From Desmodus rotundus (lineage: Eukaryota > Chordata > Mammalia > Chiroptera > Phyllostomidae), in contig NC_071396.1 of NCBI RefSeq assembly GCF_022682495.2, forward strand, positions 53,316,022 to 53,380,021: 64,000 nt of DNA, read 5' to 3'. Under the pieces are notes generated by a model. It ran no database searches, was not told the origin of the DNA, and saw only the letters and a list, made by a program, of their open reading frames with translations. Shown here piece after piece: positions 48,701-59,981 of the stretch (positions are counted from its first letter, which is position 1; each line of letters begins with the position of its first letter). The position numbers were made by a program, and so were the translations under genes.

Positions 48701-48947
48701 GTAGGGTGGACTTTTCTAGTTTATATCTTAGTGGATATTTTTTCATTATGCTCTTTTGTCACAGTCCTTTGTGTTCTTGTCTTTTACCCATTCATACTTT
48801 CTAAGTACTTTGAGGGCAAGGAGTTGGCCAAAGGTCTTTCCAGTGAATCCTGGCCTATTCCTATTTGGTTGTACTTGAACGAATTAAATTAAATAATCTA
48901 ATAATAACAACAGTGATAATACTTGTACTGATACAACAATAATAGTA

Positions 48948-49175
48948 GCAAATATAGAGTGCATATTTATGTGTCAGATACTGTGTTGAGCATTTTACAT
49001 GGAATCTTAACTCCTCATAGCCACCCTGTGAGATGCTGATGTACTCCCTTATTACATATATAATGTGTAATGTATTCCCTTACTTTACATATAAGGAAAC
49101 TAATGTGGTTAATAGTCTGCCCATAGCTGGTCAGTGAGGATTTGAACCCTGGCTCCTGACTCTGGAGCCCTTTCC
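48948..49175 (-). repeat. MIR SINE
   Basis: Reverse-strand MIR: tgtgtcagatactgtgttgagcattttacatgg, ctcctcatagccaccctgtgag, ggtcagtgaggatttgaaccctgg. A short internal near-duplication (cttattacatat...cttactttacatat) is present. Confidence 0.8.
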
Positions 49176-50109
49176 CTGAACCCAGTGTGCTCTCCTGCTT
49201 CTTGCTCCATGGTTGGGGGGAGGGATAGTGCTCTGCTGCTTGCCTGCCATTGTCATTCATCATGTGTCAGGCACCTAGAACTGGCCAGAATGGGAGTGGG
49301 GGTTGGGGGGGGGTTGGTGATTGATCATCCGGTTGAACCTCCTGAAATTACCTTTGAAGGAACCGAGTTTCTTGTAGAGGTCAGCTGATTTCCTCAAGGT
49401 CTTCTGGCTATTTAGTGGTGATTTTCTGCACGTTTATTAAAAAAAAATCAACTTTTAGGATTATTATTAAATACCTTGTACACATTTAATAGAATTTTCT
49501 TCCTTTGATTATCCAGAATTGTTCCCTGATTGCAGGGCTCTGAACCCAATACTTATAAATCCTAGCTCATCCCTAGATCCCTGGTGGGGATTTAGGGCAG
49601 CCATGTGGAATGACACTGCCATCTAGTGGATGACTTTTTAAAAATCCGTGTATTCTTCAGTGGCTCAGAAGCTCGCTTCAAAGACAATATTCATTTGTTC
49701 CACAAATATTCACTGCATACTTCCGTGAACAAGTTTGTTCAGGCATTGGGTGCATTGGGGCGGTGAAATGAATGATCTGCCTTCATGGAACTTACAGTTT
49801 AGGAGAATGTCTCTTTTACAGGACGCACAGAATGATTGGTGGCTGTTAGACAAACTAGTAGATTTAGTTTCTCATGGAACAGGCTTGAGTGGCCTGCTGG
49901 ATGGGTTGGAATCCTGGCCTATGCTTCCATTTCAGGAGGAGCTAAGGATGTGGGTTCTGTGGTCCAGATGAGGACTGGGGCATTGGTAGGAGACACATAC
50001 CATTCTATTTGGGATTTCTTCTTCCTTTTCCTTTGGAATTGCATTCAGTTGCACATTTCTTCTGAGTGCTGGGTCCTGATGGCCACACAGAGATCAATCA
50101 TTCATTCCT

Positions 50110-50920
50110 CAAGTGTCTGCTGAATGCCTACTATGGGTGAGGCACCCTTCAGGGGCCTGGGATAGAAAAGTAGAAAAATGAGACAAGGCCTTTGCTCCTA
50201 CCAACTTTATATTCCATTAGTCAATATACAAGAGAACAGGAATAAATAAGAATGTTTATAATGATAAGGAAATAAACTGAGAGAGAAGATAGAGACTTCC
50301 TGAAGTGGCCTATGTAAAATAATGTGGTTAGAGAAAGCTGCTCTGAAGAGGTAACATTGGCCAGACGGATGAGAAGGAGCAAGCTAAGTGTTCCATAATT
50401 ATGGGTGTATCATAAAATCTGATTGTTTGGGTCTTGAAATAGAGTAGAGTAGGCTGGTACAGAATGAAAAATATGGAAGTGTATTGCACCTAATTATAAA
50501 TGTATGTTTATTAGGTCATAATGCAAAAGGTATTTCTTATTGGGCACTGAAGTTTAAAAAAATTGAATATTTATCTAAGGGAAGAGGTTTTCAAGCAGAA
50601 GGAATACCAAGAGCAAAGGTTGCATGGTAAGGAAGAAATCTGGAGTGTTGGAGGACAGCAAGCAGCCCCAAGTGTCTGGAGGGTTGGGGTGGGAGGAGGT
50701 GAGGTGGGATGGGTGAGCAGGTCACACCAGGTCTTGCAGACCATGGTGGAGGCCAGGGGAAGGCACTGAAGAGGCTGTGAGAACATCTGATTTAGATTTT
50801 AGAAAAGGTATTCTGGCTGCTGGGTGGAGACTGGATTGGAAGGGGAGGGAGAGAGACTGAAAGCAGGGAGACCAGTTGGGAGAGGAGTATAACTGCTTGG
50901 GGATGATGTGGCTGACTTAG
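50110..50920 (+). repeat. Copy of the ancient mammalian repeat module
   Basis: tgctgaatgcctactatgggtgaggc, gaagaggtaacattggccagacgg, accaagagcaaaggttgcatgg, ccaggtcttgcagaccatgg and ttctggctgctgggtggagactggattgg are in the same order as the copies at 17.4 and 26.5 kb. Class not assigned. Confidence 0.55.
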
Positions 50921-50979
50921 GGGAGGAGCAGGGATTGAAACCCATCTACTCTGATGTCTCTGGTGATGATAACAACCAA

Positions 50980-51185
50980 GGTGTACTGAGCTTCCTGGTT
51001 TTCAAGTTCTTTGCAACCTTTAGCTCAGTTTCTCTTTGAAACAGCTCTACTCAGAGCAAGGGCAGGTGCTATCATCTCCATCCTCCAGGTGTGGGAAAGA
51101 GACCCAGGAGGATAAGTGACTTGAGCCGGTCTCGCCAGATAGAAAATGATAGAGCTGCAACTGCAACCCAGGCATTTGCTCTGCC
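50980..51185 (-). repeat. MIR SINE (degenerate)
   Basis: Reverse-strand MIR: tagctcagtttctctttgaaacagc, gtgctatcatctccatcctccagg and gataagtgacttgagcc, ctgcaacccagg. Confidence 0.55.
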
Positions 51186-51394
51186 AGCTGCCAACTGATG
51201 CAGGGCTCTGCCATTTTCCTCAGAGGACTTTCCTTCTGGCTCCTTCGTTCTGCAGGAGGCACTTTGCAGATTTTCAGAATGACGCTTTTCCCAGTGAGGT
51301 CTCAGTTGGCTAGCTTATGCAGGAAAGATCCATGGGGGTTGTGGGGTGGTCAGGGGAGTTAGTATGGGGAGGCAGTGCTGCCTAGGGATTTAAA

Positions 51395-51655
51395 GACACT
51401 CACGAGTCTTGGAGGCAGATCAGCCGGGACAGAAGTCCTAGCTCTGCCCTGTACTGGCTGCCTCAGGGTCCTTAATGTTAGCAGAATTCGTTTTCCTCCT
51501 GTAAATTAGAGGTAAAGATAATATCTTCTTCTTAGGAATTTAATTAGTATTAAATAACTAGAATTAATGAAGTTTGAGTAAGGTGATGTATGTATAGTTA
51601 CGGGACACAGTGCCCGGTACAAAGTTGAATGCTCGGCTAACTATTATTGTTATTC
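51395..51655 (+). repeat. MIR SINE
   Basis: gagtcttggaggcagatcagcc, cctagctctgccctgtactggctg, ttttcctcctgtaaattagagg, and cacagtgcccggtac. It ends about 125 bp before the exon at 51782. Confidence 0.7.
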
Positions 51656-51781
51656 TTATTTATGTTTCATGCTCTTTGATTTGTTTTTAAAAACTACCTT
51701 GAGACTTTTTCTGGCCTGCTTGCCGAATGTTCTCCTTGGGTAGTGACTTGATTTTTCTCTGAAATGCCATCTTATTTGTAG

Positions 51782-51892
51782 GCAGACAGCCAACTGGACC
51801 TGGTCCGGCAGCATTTCTATGAGGTATCCCTGGAGTATGTCTTCAAGGTGCAGGAAGTCCAAGAGAGAAAGATGTTTGAGTTCGTGGAACCT
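51782..51892 (+). CDS. ARHGAP26: ARHGAP26 coding exon (human exon 6 equivalent), BAR domain
   Basis: A 111-nt exon of 37 codons, phase 0 at both ends, about residues 163-199. It starts [20 protein letters not shown] and ends [12 protein letters not shown]. The acceptor is tatttgtag and the donor is gtaagt. [20 protein letters not shown] is highly diagnostic for GRAF1; GRAF2 differs at several of these positions. The segment belongs to the third BAR helix, which forms much of the dimer interface. No stop or frameshift is present. Confidence 0.96.
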
Positions 51893-52983
51893 GTAAGTAG
51901 ATGCTCTGTGTTTAATGGTGTTTCCATACTTTTATCCCCACCCCTTATTCCAGCTACTTAGCTGACAGAATGATCTCAGTTGCTGATGAAGAGGTTGACG
52001 GGGTCTGAAGCTGTGCCTTGTGGTAAAGAGCAGTGCATCCCAACCTGGCTGATGTGGGTTTTTCCTGTTGTCATTCACGTACAACCCCAGACAGGGAGAG
52101 AGTGTGTTTAGCAGTAGTTGCTTCCTCCAGCCATGGTGTGTTGTCCTGTTTAGTTTGCAGGTAGAATTGGTGAAAATAAGGGAGGGGAGGAGTTTTTTTT
52201 CATCTTGCTGATACATGGTGTTTACACCTTAACTTTTGTCCTCCCTCTCTCCCTTTCTCTCCTCCTCAAATAATCCAAACGTAGTAGAAACCCAGGAAGT
52301 AGGAGAATGGACACGATACCTTTCTCTTTTTCTGCATACTGAGTTTAAAGCCCCTCTTCATCCCACTCATGCATTAAAAGATACTTTATAAAGCAACTCA
52401 CTTCTCATTTTAGGTTTGTTGTAACCGAGCAGCATGGAGAGTCTGCCAGGTGGACTGTGTTGGGATTTGAACTTGGGCAGTGTCCCGGTGGCCATGAAAG
52501 GTTATAGTGTGGACACAGGTCTGTCTGTACTTGAGGCCACCCCGTTTTGGTTGTGGTTTCATACAGACATGGTGCTGCCCCACCCCGCTGTGGCCCTGTT
52601 CAGAAGACGTCATGGAAACACCACAAGACCATGAGGGTCTCAGTGAAAAACTCTGGCAGACCTTGCATTTTTTTAGTCAAGTGCAGCTTCTGATTTAGAC
52701 CCAAGCCTGGGTGGACTGTCTATACAAATAAGATTGTTACCTATCTAGAGGAAAGAAGAGTGATTCTCTTAAGAATAAAAGTATAAGAAACTGAAAGAAG
52801 ATGACTGTTCTTTTTAGTAAAGAGTGTTTTATGCCCCACATCAAATTTATAAACTTTTGGGATGCTTTTTAGGCATGGAGACTTGCTAATGGTTTTATCA
52901 GTACTCCAGTTGGCTTTGGAATTTGATGCTTACATCTTTCACTGTACTGGGACCATGATCTTGGAATTCTACTCTCAGCCACC

Positions 52984-53254
52984 TTATCTGGCAAATTTTT
53001 AAATTCTCACCTGAGGATATGTACATTAATTTTAGAAGGGAAGGGGTAGGGGAGAGAGACAGACAGACAGACAGACATTGATGTGACAGAGAAACATCGA
53101 TTGGTTGCTTCCTGTACATGCCTCGACTGGGAATTGAACACGCAACCTAGGTATGTGCCCTGACTAGGGATCAAACCCACAACACTTTGGTGTACAGGAT
53201 GATGCTCCAATCAACTGAGCTACCTGGCCAGGGCTTATCTGGCAAATGTTTAAA
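52984..53254 (-). mobile_element. VES SINE with 20-bp target-site duplication
   Basis: TTATCTGGCAAATTTTTAAA at 52984-53003 and TTATCTGGCAAATGTTTAAA at 53235-53254 (one mismatch) flank the SINE body 53004-53234. Read on the minus strand it starts agccctggccaggtagctcag, has box B-like gggtttgatccctagtcagg and ends in the VES tail aatatgtacatatcctcagg-like sequence preceded by a (GTCT)n tract (53061-53081 as GACA units). Long near-identical flanks show L1-type insertion. Confidence 0.9.
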
Positions 53255-53979
53255 AGTCCTTAATTACTTCAGTCTTCTTATCTGAATATTAAAAACATTA
53301 GAGCCAACTTCCTAGCTACCAGTGGTCCCGGACACAGTAGGGTGTGTGAGGCGGGAGAAGCCATCTGTCAGAGACGGCAAGCTTATTGGTTTCCCTGCTG
53401 AGGGCACAGAGGTGTTAAAGCCAGCCATTCAATCAGAGGTTTACTGAAGACTCTTTCCTTTGGTTCGGGCAGGAATTAGAATGTTGCCACAGAGTTAGCC
53501 TTTGACATTTTTGCTCACTTTTATGAGAGAGAGTTCCTAGTGGAAAAAAACAGTGTCATTCTAACAATCCTTATGTAATATGTAATATGTTGATTGATAA
53601 TTACTCTGTAATTTCCTAATTTGGATGAGCCGTACTTTAATTAGCCCATCCTATATTTTGAGCAGTTTTGTGGTGCACTTTGATCTCTCAGAAGGTATTC
53701 CTAGTGACTCAGGTATTGTATCTTTTAGCTTTTGCTAGGTAACAAATACAACAATGTGCATTTATTTTTTATACTTCTGTGGGGATCAACCAATCTAGCC
53801 TGGGCTTAGCTGGGTGAATCTGCTGATTGAGGTGGGCTTTCTTCCTTCTTTTTCCTTCCTCCTTCTCCTCCTCCAGCGTGTCCTGTTTGTTTTTTCCCCC
53901 CAAGAAATCTGTAAGGGTTTATCCTTCAATATCCTGGCACTCTATTACAGTACACAAGTGTGTTGAGTTTTTTGAGAGG

Positions 53980-54140
53980 CAGTATATCATCATTGTTAAG
54001 GGCTCTAGAGCAAGAATGCCTAGATTTAAATTTCAGCTCATCCATTTTTGAGCTGTGTTCTTGGGGGAAGTTATTTATTTCTCTGAGCCTTAATTCTATC
54101 ATCTGCAAAATGGGTAAATAATATCATTGACTATATAAAG
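53980..54140 (+). repeat. MIR SINE
   Basis: tcattgttaagggctctagagc, tttgagctgtgttcttgggggaag and ctctgagccttaattctatcatctgcaaaatggg. Confidence 0.8.
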
Positions 54141-54846
54141 ATGTTATATTGGATTTATTGTTTGTCCGTGTAAGATGCTTAGAAGAGAATTTACCTCATT
54201 AGCACCCAACTTTATATATTTATTATACAATTGCTAATTAGCATCCAGTTAATTATTTTTTAATCTGAGATAGAGGAATATATCAGCTTTGGCTGCCCAG
54301 GGTCTCCTCAAAGGAGCAAATATTCAAGTGCCAATATTAACAGTCTACCAGTTTTAATATGAATAGTCTCAGTAAACCTAAAAGCATTTATTTATTGAAT
54401 ATGCTAGAAAATGCTGAAGACACAGCTGCTGTGTCTGTGGAGCTCACAGCCTCACCAGGAAAGCAAGATGTATATAGTGGAGAGGTAGCCAAGGCCGCAG
54501 GCAGTTCACGGCCTGGGCAGACAGGATGCATGCCATAGCAGTGCCAGAGGAATTTAAAGAGGAGCAAATCACTGTGGTCTGCAGATGTTTTTCAAGTCGT
54601 AAAGTGAGGCATCTGGAAACCTAATGAAAAAAAGGTCTGGTCTCATGTTAGAATGAAGAGACTTGGCCGAAGTTGAATTAAATGAGTTGGTCGCGAGGCT
54701 TGATGTACGACTCAGATGTTTAACCTTCACTCTTGTACGGGAGTTCTCATTTCTGAACACGCCAGCTTATATGCAGGCCAGTGACTTCAGGAGCAGCTGA
54801 GAAGAGGGAGAAGGGATTCATAGAATGAAAATGCCACTAACTAGAT

Positions 54847-54982
54847 CAGTGGTTCTCAAAGTCTTAGAAAAACAAATTCTCAGACTTTACCCTAGGACCA
54901 AAATTGGGGGGCAGGGCCCAGGGATCAGTATTTTAGTAAGTCCTCTAGGTGATTCTGCTGTACAGTAAAGTTTTTGCCACTG
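54847..54982 (+). repeat. MER5A (hAT-Charlie) DNA element
   Basis: Starts CAGTGGTTCTCAAAG and ends gccactg, with tttagtaagtcctctaggtgattctg in between. Confidence 0.75.
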
Positions 54983-55049
54983 GCCTGCACCATACAAAAG
55001 AACAAGAATTAACAATGGGTACTGGCTGCAACTGTACTGTGCCGGTATC

Positions 55050-55175
55050 AAGTGCTATATGTCATCCAGCCCTTATGCTATTGGGGAGGGTAGGCACTGT
55101 TTTTATATCTGTCTCAGATGAAGAAATGGAAACACATTTATTTACTTCTCCAAGGTCACATTTAGTGAATGGGGT
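55050..55175 (-). repeat. MIR SINE fragment
   Basis: Reverse-strand MIR: tcatccagcccttatgctattgggg, cagatgaagaaatgg and ttctccaaggtcacatttagtg. Confidence 0.55.
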
Positions 55176-57874
55176 TGGTATTCATAGTTCGAGTTGGTTG
55201 CAGTCAAGGGAATCTTCCAGTCATACAAGGAACCCCCATACTCACTCTTGCTCATTTGTTTCTTAGAAAGTTACTTCATGTAACAGGATGTTTTTGACCT
55301 TCAGAAAAAGAAACAAAATTCTAGCATTTCAAGGAAGAAAAATCAGACTTCTAGGGTCTAAACTATATATACATAATTTTTTGTGTGTGTGCCTTGGAAG
55401 CCTTTGTTTTCTTGTTGAAGTACCAAATGTTCTGGAGATTTGGGTTGCAGATAATGACATATGGACTTCATGAAGGTGGAGGCCTGTTCCATCTGTTCCC
55501 CAAGTTTTCATAATTGAAGGTGACCTCATTAGGGGTCAGGGACACATTTTAACCCCGTACCAGTAGCCCTAGTCTATTAATGGCAGCCACGTAATTTTTC
55601 AGATAGTCCAGAACGATGCAGCCGGAACTAAATGGAGTTATATTTTTGCTTATTTAAAAAAAAAAAGTTCAATCTATGTTGTCAGCTAGAAAATAGGAAT
55701 AGGTATTATTTTAGTTATTTCCTGAGCAAAATAACGATGGAGAAGAAGGCAAAAGGAGGCGGGAAGGTCTTTACTGGTATTTCCTTGGTTGTGCTGTGAT
55801 TTTGTGTCCCTGACTGTTCAGGGAGGACCTGGGTGGACTTGCTGACTGCTGTTACCTGACAGCCGGGGAGGCTACAGCAAGTTCTTCCTCTGTGTTTGAG
55901 CAGAAAAGTTACCTAGAGGCAGACAGATCTTCCCATCTCTGGAGCCCTTCTCTGGGCCTTGCCCGGTGTCCTGAGGAATGGACTTTCATTTCCCACTGGG
56001 TATTACATGCAAAGGTTCATACAGTTTGTGGGAAGGGGATGTCAGTGGGTGGGGATGATGAGAAAAGATGCTACCAGGGGAGAAGGGAAAGTGGGCCAAA
56101 GATAGCAGTGTCTAAGGAATCATTTTCTGCAGAACAATGGATAATCAGGCATGATACCAAAGGATTCGAAAGCCAAAATAAATATTGGTAACTCTGCCTT
56201 TGGAGCACTTGTGTGTGTGCCCTGGTGGCATCTTAGTGAGCCGTTTGAGATACTGCATTACCCTAAGCAAGAGAGGCTTTGTTGACTTGAAGTGAAGGAT
56301 AAGTCTGAGTTAATAGGAGGAATGACTTCAGCATTAGCTGCTTATTTTCTGCTTTATTCTCCAGTGGAGGATAGCTCAGTGCCTTGGAAAAGTGATGGGA
56401 CTCAGCATTCAAGGACAGCAAGGAGGGAAGAGCTAGAACAGTTTTCATTGTAAATACTGACACTAGGTTTGGTGTACAAGTCCCTTCTTGTATACTATTG
56501 GAACCATGTAGAAGGAAAAGTGTGGGCCTTCTCAAAAAAGTGTTCTACCTAGAGTAAATCCAAAGGCGTTGGTTGGTTGTCTTTGAAGCAGTTTATCTTT
56601 AGTCTTTGGTGGCTCTAGGTGACTTACTGCCCATTCATTGATTTGGGTTAGGGATCTGTCCACGGTGCCACTAGATGTGTGTATGTGCGTTTTAATAGCC
56701 AAGGGGCCCAGCAATGCCTGTTCCCCCACCTCCCATGAGGGTCTGAGGGGATAGGTAGTCTGGGGACAGTGGCAGTGGGAAGTTAAGGTACCACATTATT
56801 GTAAGTCGACTTTTGTCCGACCTCTCAGTGTAGAGCTCTCTGATGGACTGGGCCGGGCCTGTGGCTTAGCCCAAAGCAGGTCTTCCCTTTGATCTCAGTT
56901 GGAGTAGCAGCACATGCCTTGATGCTTCCCATTTCCATTACAGCAGGGTGGGAGGGGGGTGGGGGTGCAATGAGTTCCCTTAACCGCATTATTAGGGATG
57001 CCCTCAGAAAAGGAGAGTTTGGTGAAAATAAGTGAGACCATGTTTAATAAGTAAAATATATAATTTAGGGACTGAAAACTAAACACAACATAAAGTGAAG
57101 TGACTGTGTCTAATGTAATGTGATAGAGGGAGGTCAGTGGGCCTTTTGGAACTTGTGAGTCGGCATTGAGAAGTTCAAGTTAGAATAGGAATGGTCCCCA
57201 AATGCAGGAAAACTGAGCCTATGATGAGGTGAGGTTCTGGTTCTTCTAAACCTCGTTCAACCTTTGATTATAATCCTTTTTCTTGTTGAGATTTCGAACT
57301 GAGGCAAGATATGTAAAACTTGGGAAGGGGCCAGGGCAGCCTAACAAGAGTGAGGCTTGCATGTAGGCTCCGAGAGAAAAGACCGCAGGAACGTTTATTT
57401 AGCTTGGAGAAGGGAAGGCTGGCAGGAGCCCAGGGCGGGGACTGTAATAGTTTTTAAGTATATGAAGGCGTGTTGTAAGAATTTCGGTGAACAGATGTTT
57501 TCACTCTTCACTAAAGACAAGACTAAACAATGAATGGGTTTACCTTTAGCCCGAAGCAATTTAAATGGAAATTTAGGGAAACCATTGTACCTGAGGATGT
57601 GGGAACATGGGAGTATTTTAATAAAGAAATCCATAGTGTTTACTTTTCAATAGTTTAGGGAGAGCTGAAGTCTGACCTGTATTGTTTTTTTTTGTTTTAC
57701 TTGACTTTGCCTGTTAAACTTTAGACTCAGAACACACCAGCTTCCTTTTCTCCCTTTCTGGTTGGTTATCAGTATAACCACACTCTTCTGCACAATAACC
57801 TGATACTACAAATGTGTTAGAAGGAGGCTGATTTGGAGCTGTGGTCTTTAATTTCTAACAAAATGATTTTCTCA

Positions 57875-58110
57875 GGAGGTAGTAAGAGCTTGGGTGTTGG
57901 TGTCAAGGAGATCTGGTTTCAGATCTTGGCTGCCACTTACTATGTATTTTGGGGAACGTTATATGACCTCTCTGAGAATCTACTTCCTCATCATTAAAGT
58001 GAATGTGACAGTAGTACTTACCTAATAGGTGTTGTGAGTACTACTCAGTGAAACAGTGCCTGGCATGCAAATAGTGCCCAGTAAATGATAGCCATTATTA
58101 TTACTTTATT
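57875..58110 (+). repeat. MIR SINE
   Basis: gtagtaagagcttgggtgttgg, cttggctgccacttactatg, tctgagaatctacttcctcatc and cagtgcctggcatgcaaatagtgcccagtaaatg. It ends about 95 bp before the exon at 58205. Confidence 0.85.
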
Positions 58111-58204
58111 CTAGATTTTCAAACCGGGGTGGGGAACTCAGACACAACTACATAATGCCTCTTTGACCTACTTATGTAAACTCTGCCTTTCCACCTCATT
58201 GTAG

Positions 58205-58309
58205 CTACTGGCATTCTTGCAAGGACTCTTCACTTTCTATCACCATGGTTATGAACTGGCCAAGGACTTCAGCGACTTCAAGATGCAGCTGACCATTAGC
58301 ATACAGAAC
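58205..58309 (+). CDS. ARHGAP26: ARHGAP26 coding exon (human exon 7 equivalent), end of BAR domain
   Basis: A 105-nt exon of 35 codons, phase 0 at both ends, about residues 200-234. It starts [20 protein letters not shown] and ends [12 protein letters not shown]. The donor is gtgagt. The block [19 protein letters not shown] is the conserved last BAR helix of the GRAF/OPHN1 family. By memory, human has Gly and Thr where this sequence has Ser (DFSDF) and Met (FKMQL), which would be ordinary lineage changes. With the three preceding exons it forms a run of four symmetric phase-0 exons. Confidence 0.96.
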
Positions 58310-59851
58310 GTGAGTGGGCAAAGGGACAGACTTCCTTTCCCTGGTTAAGAAAAGGAAAAAACAAATTACGGGTTTGGTTACATAGAGATACACTTATGTG
58401 GTTTAGAATGCAGGCAAGGAGGATGGGTCTTGCTTGGTTCAAAGGGTAGCTGGGGGCAGGCATTTCTAGGGTCTTGGTGGCCCCAGATTAGAACATCATC
58501 CTCTTCTCCATTATTTCAAAGCACTATTTATGTTTTTGGAAATGCTGCTGCTGATTATATTTTAAATCTGTAGCACCAGAGTCAGGATTTCCTTTGGCAG
58601 TGGAAGTCCCAGCCCAGCCCAACCCAGCCCTGCCCAGCCCTGCTTCTGTGCCTCTAGCTGCTCAGCCACAGGAGACCTTGGAGTGTCCGTGTGTGTGTGT
58701 GTTCCGGGAGTGGGGGTGGGGCACACATGCTGGCCCCAGCTCAAACGATATGCTCTTTTCAACTCTTAGTAAGGCTGAGAGGAAATCCAAGTCAAAGGAC
58801 ATCCCAATCTCTTTTCCTAGATTTTAAACAGCAGGGCCTTTTCGTGCTCAGAATCCTGCCTAGGGCTCTTTGTTCAGCAGTTTCTGGTGCTTGAGCCCCC
58901 TTCTTCCTTAAGTCTGGGCCACGTTAGCGTGCATGTCGTCTTTGTGTCTAGATCATCCTGTGTGGAAAAGAAACCAAATGCGCCCATGTGGGTTGTACTG
59001 CAAGGCTTTCAGAAGCCTGCTGTTTGTTCCAACATGATTCTCCGTGTCTTCTACGAGAACAGGAAGTTGCAGAGTCTCGGAAAAGGTTTCACAACGCATG
59101 GCTTCCTATTCAGCCAGCTTCCTTCTGAGGGCCAATTGAAGTGGAGATTTACACATAGCAGATTTATAGGGAAAGGTGTCAGCAGAAATACCTGGGAGAG
59201 AGTGAGGCCCCTGCAGGAGAAGTTGAGCTGTGATGCAGTTGCGACAGAGGCCTTGGTCAATGCCATGGGTGCCCTGGAGCTGGGATGTCCTTCAGAGTGG
59301 ACAGAATAGAAGCAAGGGGACCAGGTGTTTGATGACTTCCCCCTTTGTCCCTAGACTACTCCTTGGGTGGGTACTGCCTGCCCTGGGGAAGGGAGTAACC
59401 CTCAGTGAAGCAGTTCCCTTTGGAGGAGGGAACCATTTGGGACATTAGCCAGCAACTTTGCCTGCAGCTGGAATGAGCCCCTCAGTCCTGATGGGAATGG
59501 GGAGCGGGGAACGTGGCCTCTTGGGGACTGAATCACCTGGATGCTTGTTTCAAATACACATTTCTGAGCCAGAGGCACTCCTTTCCCCTTTAGTGGTGAG
59601 GCTTGGGTATTTGCATTTCTCCAAGTTCCTTAGGTGATTTTGATGGTCCCTAGAGTCTGAGAGACAACCTGATATAGGACTTTAAGGCCAAAGTAAACTT
59701 GTTGAATATCTGCTTAATTCTTAGGTGGCTGACTTTAGAACTAAATTATCTGATTTTAGGTCTAAGGATTCAATTGGTTAGTGTTCTGAATTGTTAGAGG
59801 TGGGAATAGGGTTCTATATCTTTGATTTGAATACGATTCCTTTCATCCTAG
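58310..59851 (+). other. ARHGAP26: ARHGAP26 intron 7
   Basis: A 1542-bp intron, the shortest in the window, with a gtgagt donor and a tttcatcctag acceptor. It contains a short CCCAG/CCCTG-rich tract at 58608-58640, a short TG run at about 58688-58701 and a MER5A relic at about 59525-59665. I see no other element. A 140-codon open frame at 58887-59309 has no family features. Confidence 0.85.
59525..59665 (+). repeat. MER5A-like DNA element
   Basis: gaatcacctggatgcttg, acatttctgagcc, ggtatttgcatttctccaagttccttaggtgatttt. Confidence 0.6.
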
Positions 59852-59981
59852 ACAAGAAATCGCTTTGAAGGCACCAGGTCAGAAGTGGAATCACTGATGA
59901 AAAAGATGAAAGAGAATCCCCTTGAGCACAAGACCATCAGTCCCTACACCATGGAAGGGTACCTCTACGTTCAGGAGAAAC
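59852..59981 (+). CDS. ARHGAP26: ARHGAP26 coding exon (human exon 8 equivalent), BAR-PH junction
   Basis: A 130-nt exon of 43 codons plus the first base (C) of a split Arg codon, about residues 235-278. It starts [20 protein letters not shown] and ends [11 protein letters not shown]. The acceptor is catcctag and the donor is gtgagt. [13 protein letters not shown] is the conserved linker closing the BAR domain. GYLYVQEKR is the first beta strand of the PH domain, which binds phosphoinositides next to the BAR surface. The exon is in phase 0 at entry and phase 1 at exit. The next exon, expected to begin with the rest of Arg and then the PH core, is not in the window. Confidence 0.96.

Larger units (their letters stand above)
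46149..51781 (+). other. ARHGAP26: ARHGAP26 intron 5
   Basis: A 5633-bp intron with a gtaaga donor and a cttatttgtag acceptor. It contains several MIRs, one copy of the 'gctgcc..taacaaa' mammalian repeat, a possible mariner end and a copy of a larger ancient repeat at about 50110-50920. About 46410-47510 and 49180-49680 contain nothing I recognise. Confidence 0.85.
51893..58204 (+). other. ARHGAP26: ARHGAP26 intron 6
   Basis: A 6312-bp intron with a gtaagt donor and a cctcattgtag acceptor. It contains a VES SINE with clear target duplications (53004-53234), MIRs and a MER5A. About 52250-52980, 53260-53720 and 55200-57870 show nothing I recognise. Confidence 0.85.

Noticed and set aside
58887..59309. 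140-codon open frame in intron 7
   Set aside because: No family similarity, overlaps a competing frame on the other strand, and lies between two well-defined exons.
31362..59981. Possibility that the gene is ARHGAP10 (GRAF2), ARHGAP42 (GRAF3) or OPHN1
   Set aside because: Exon sequences such as [33 protein letters not shown] and [20 protein letters not shown] fit GRAF1 and differ from the paralogues as I recall them.
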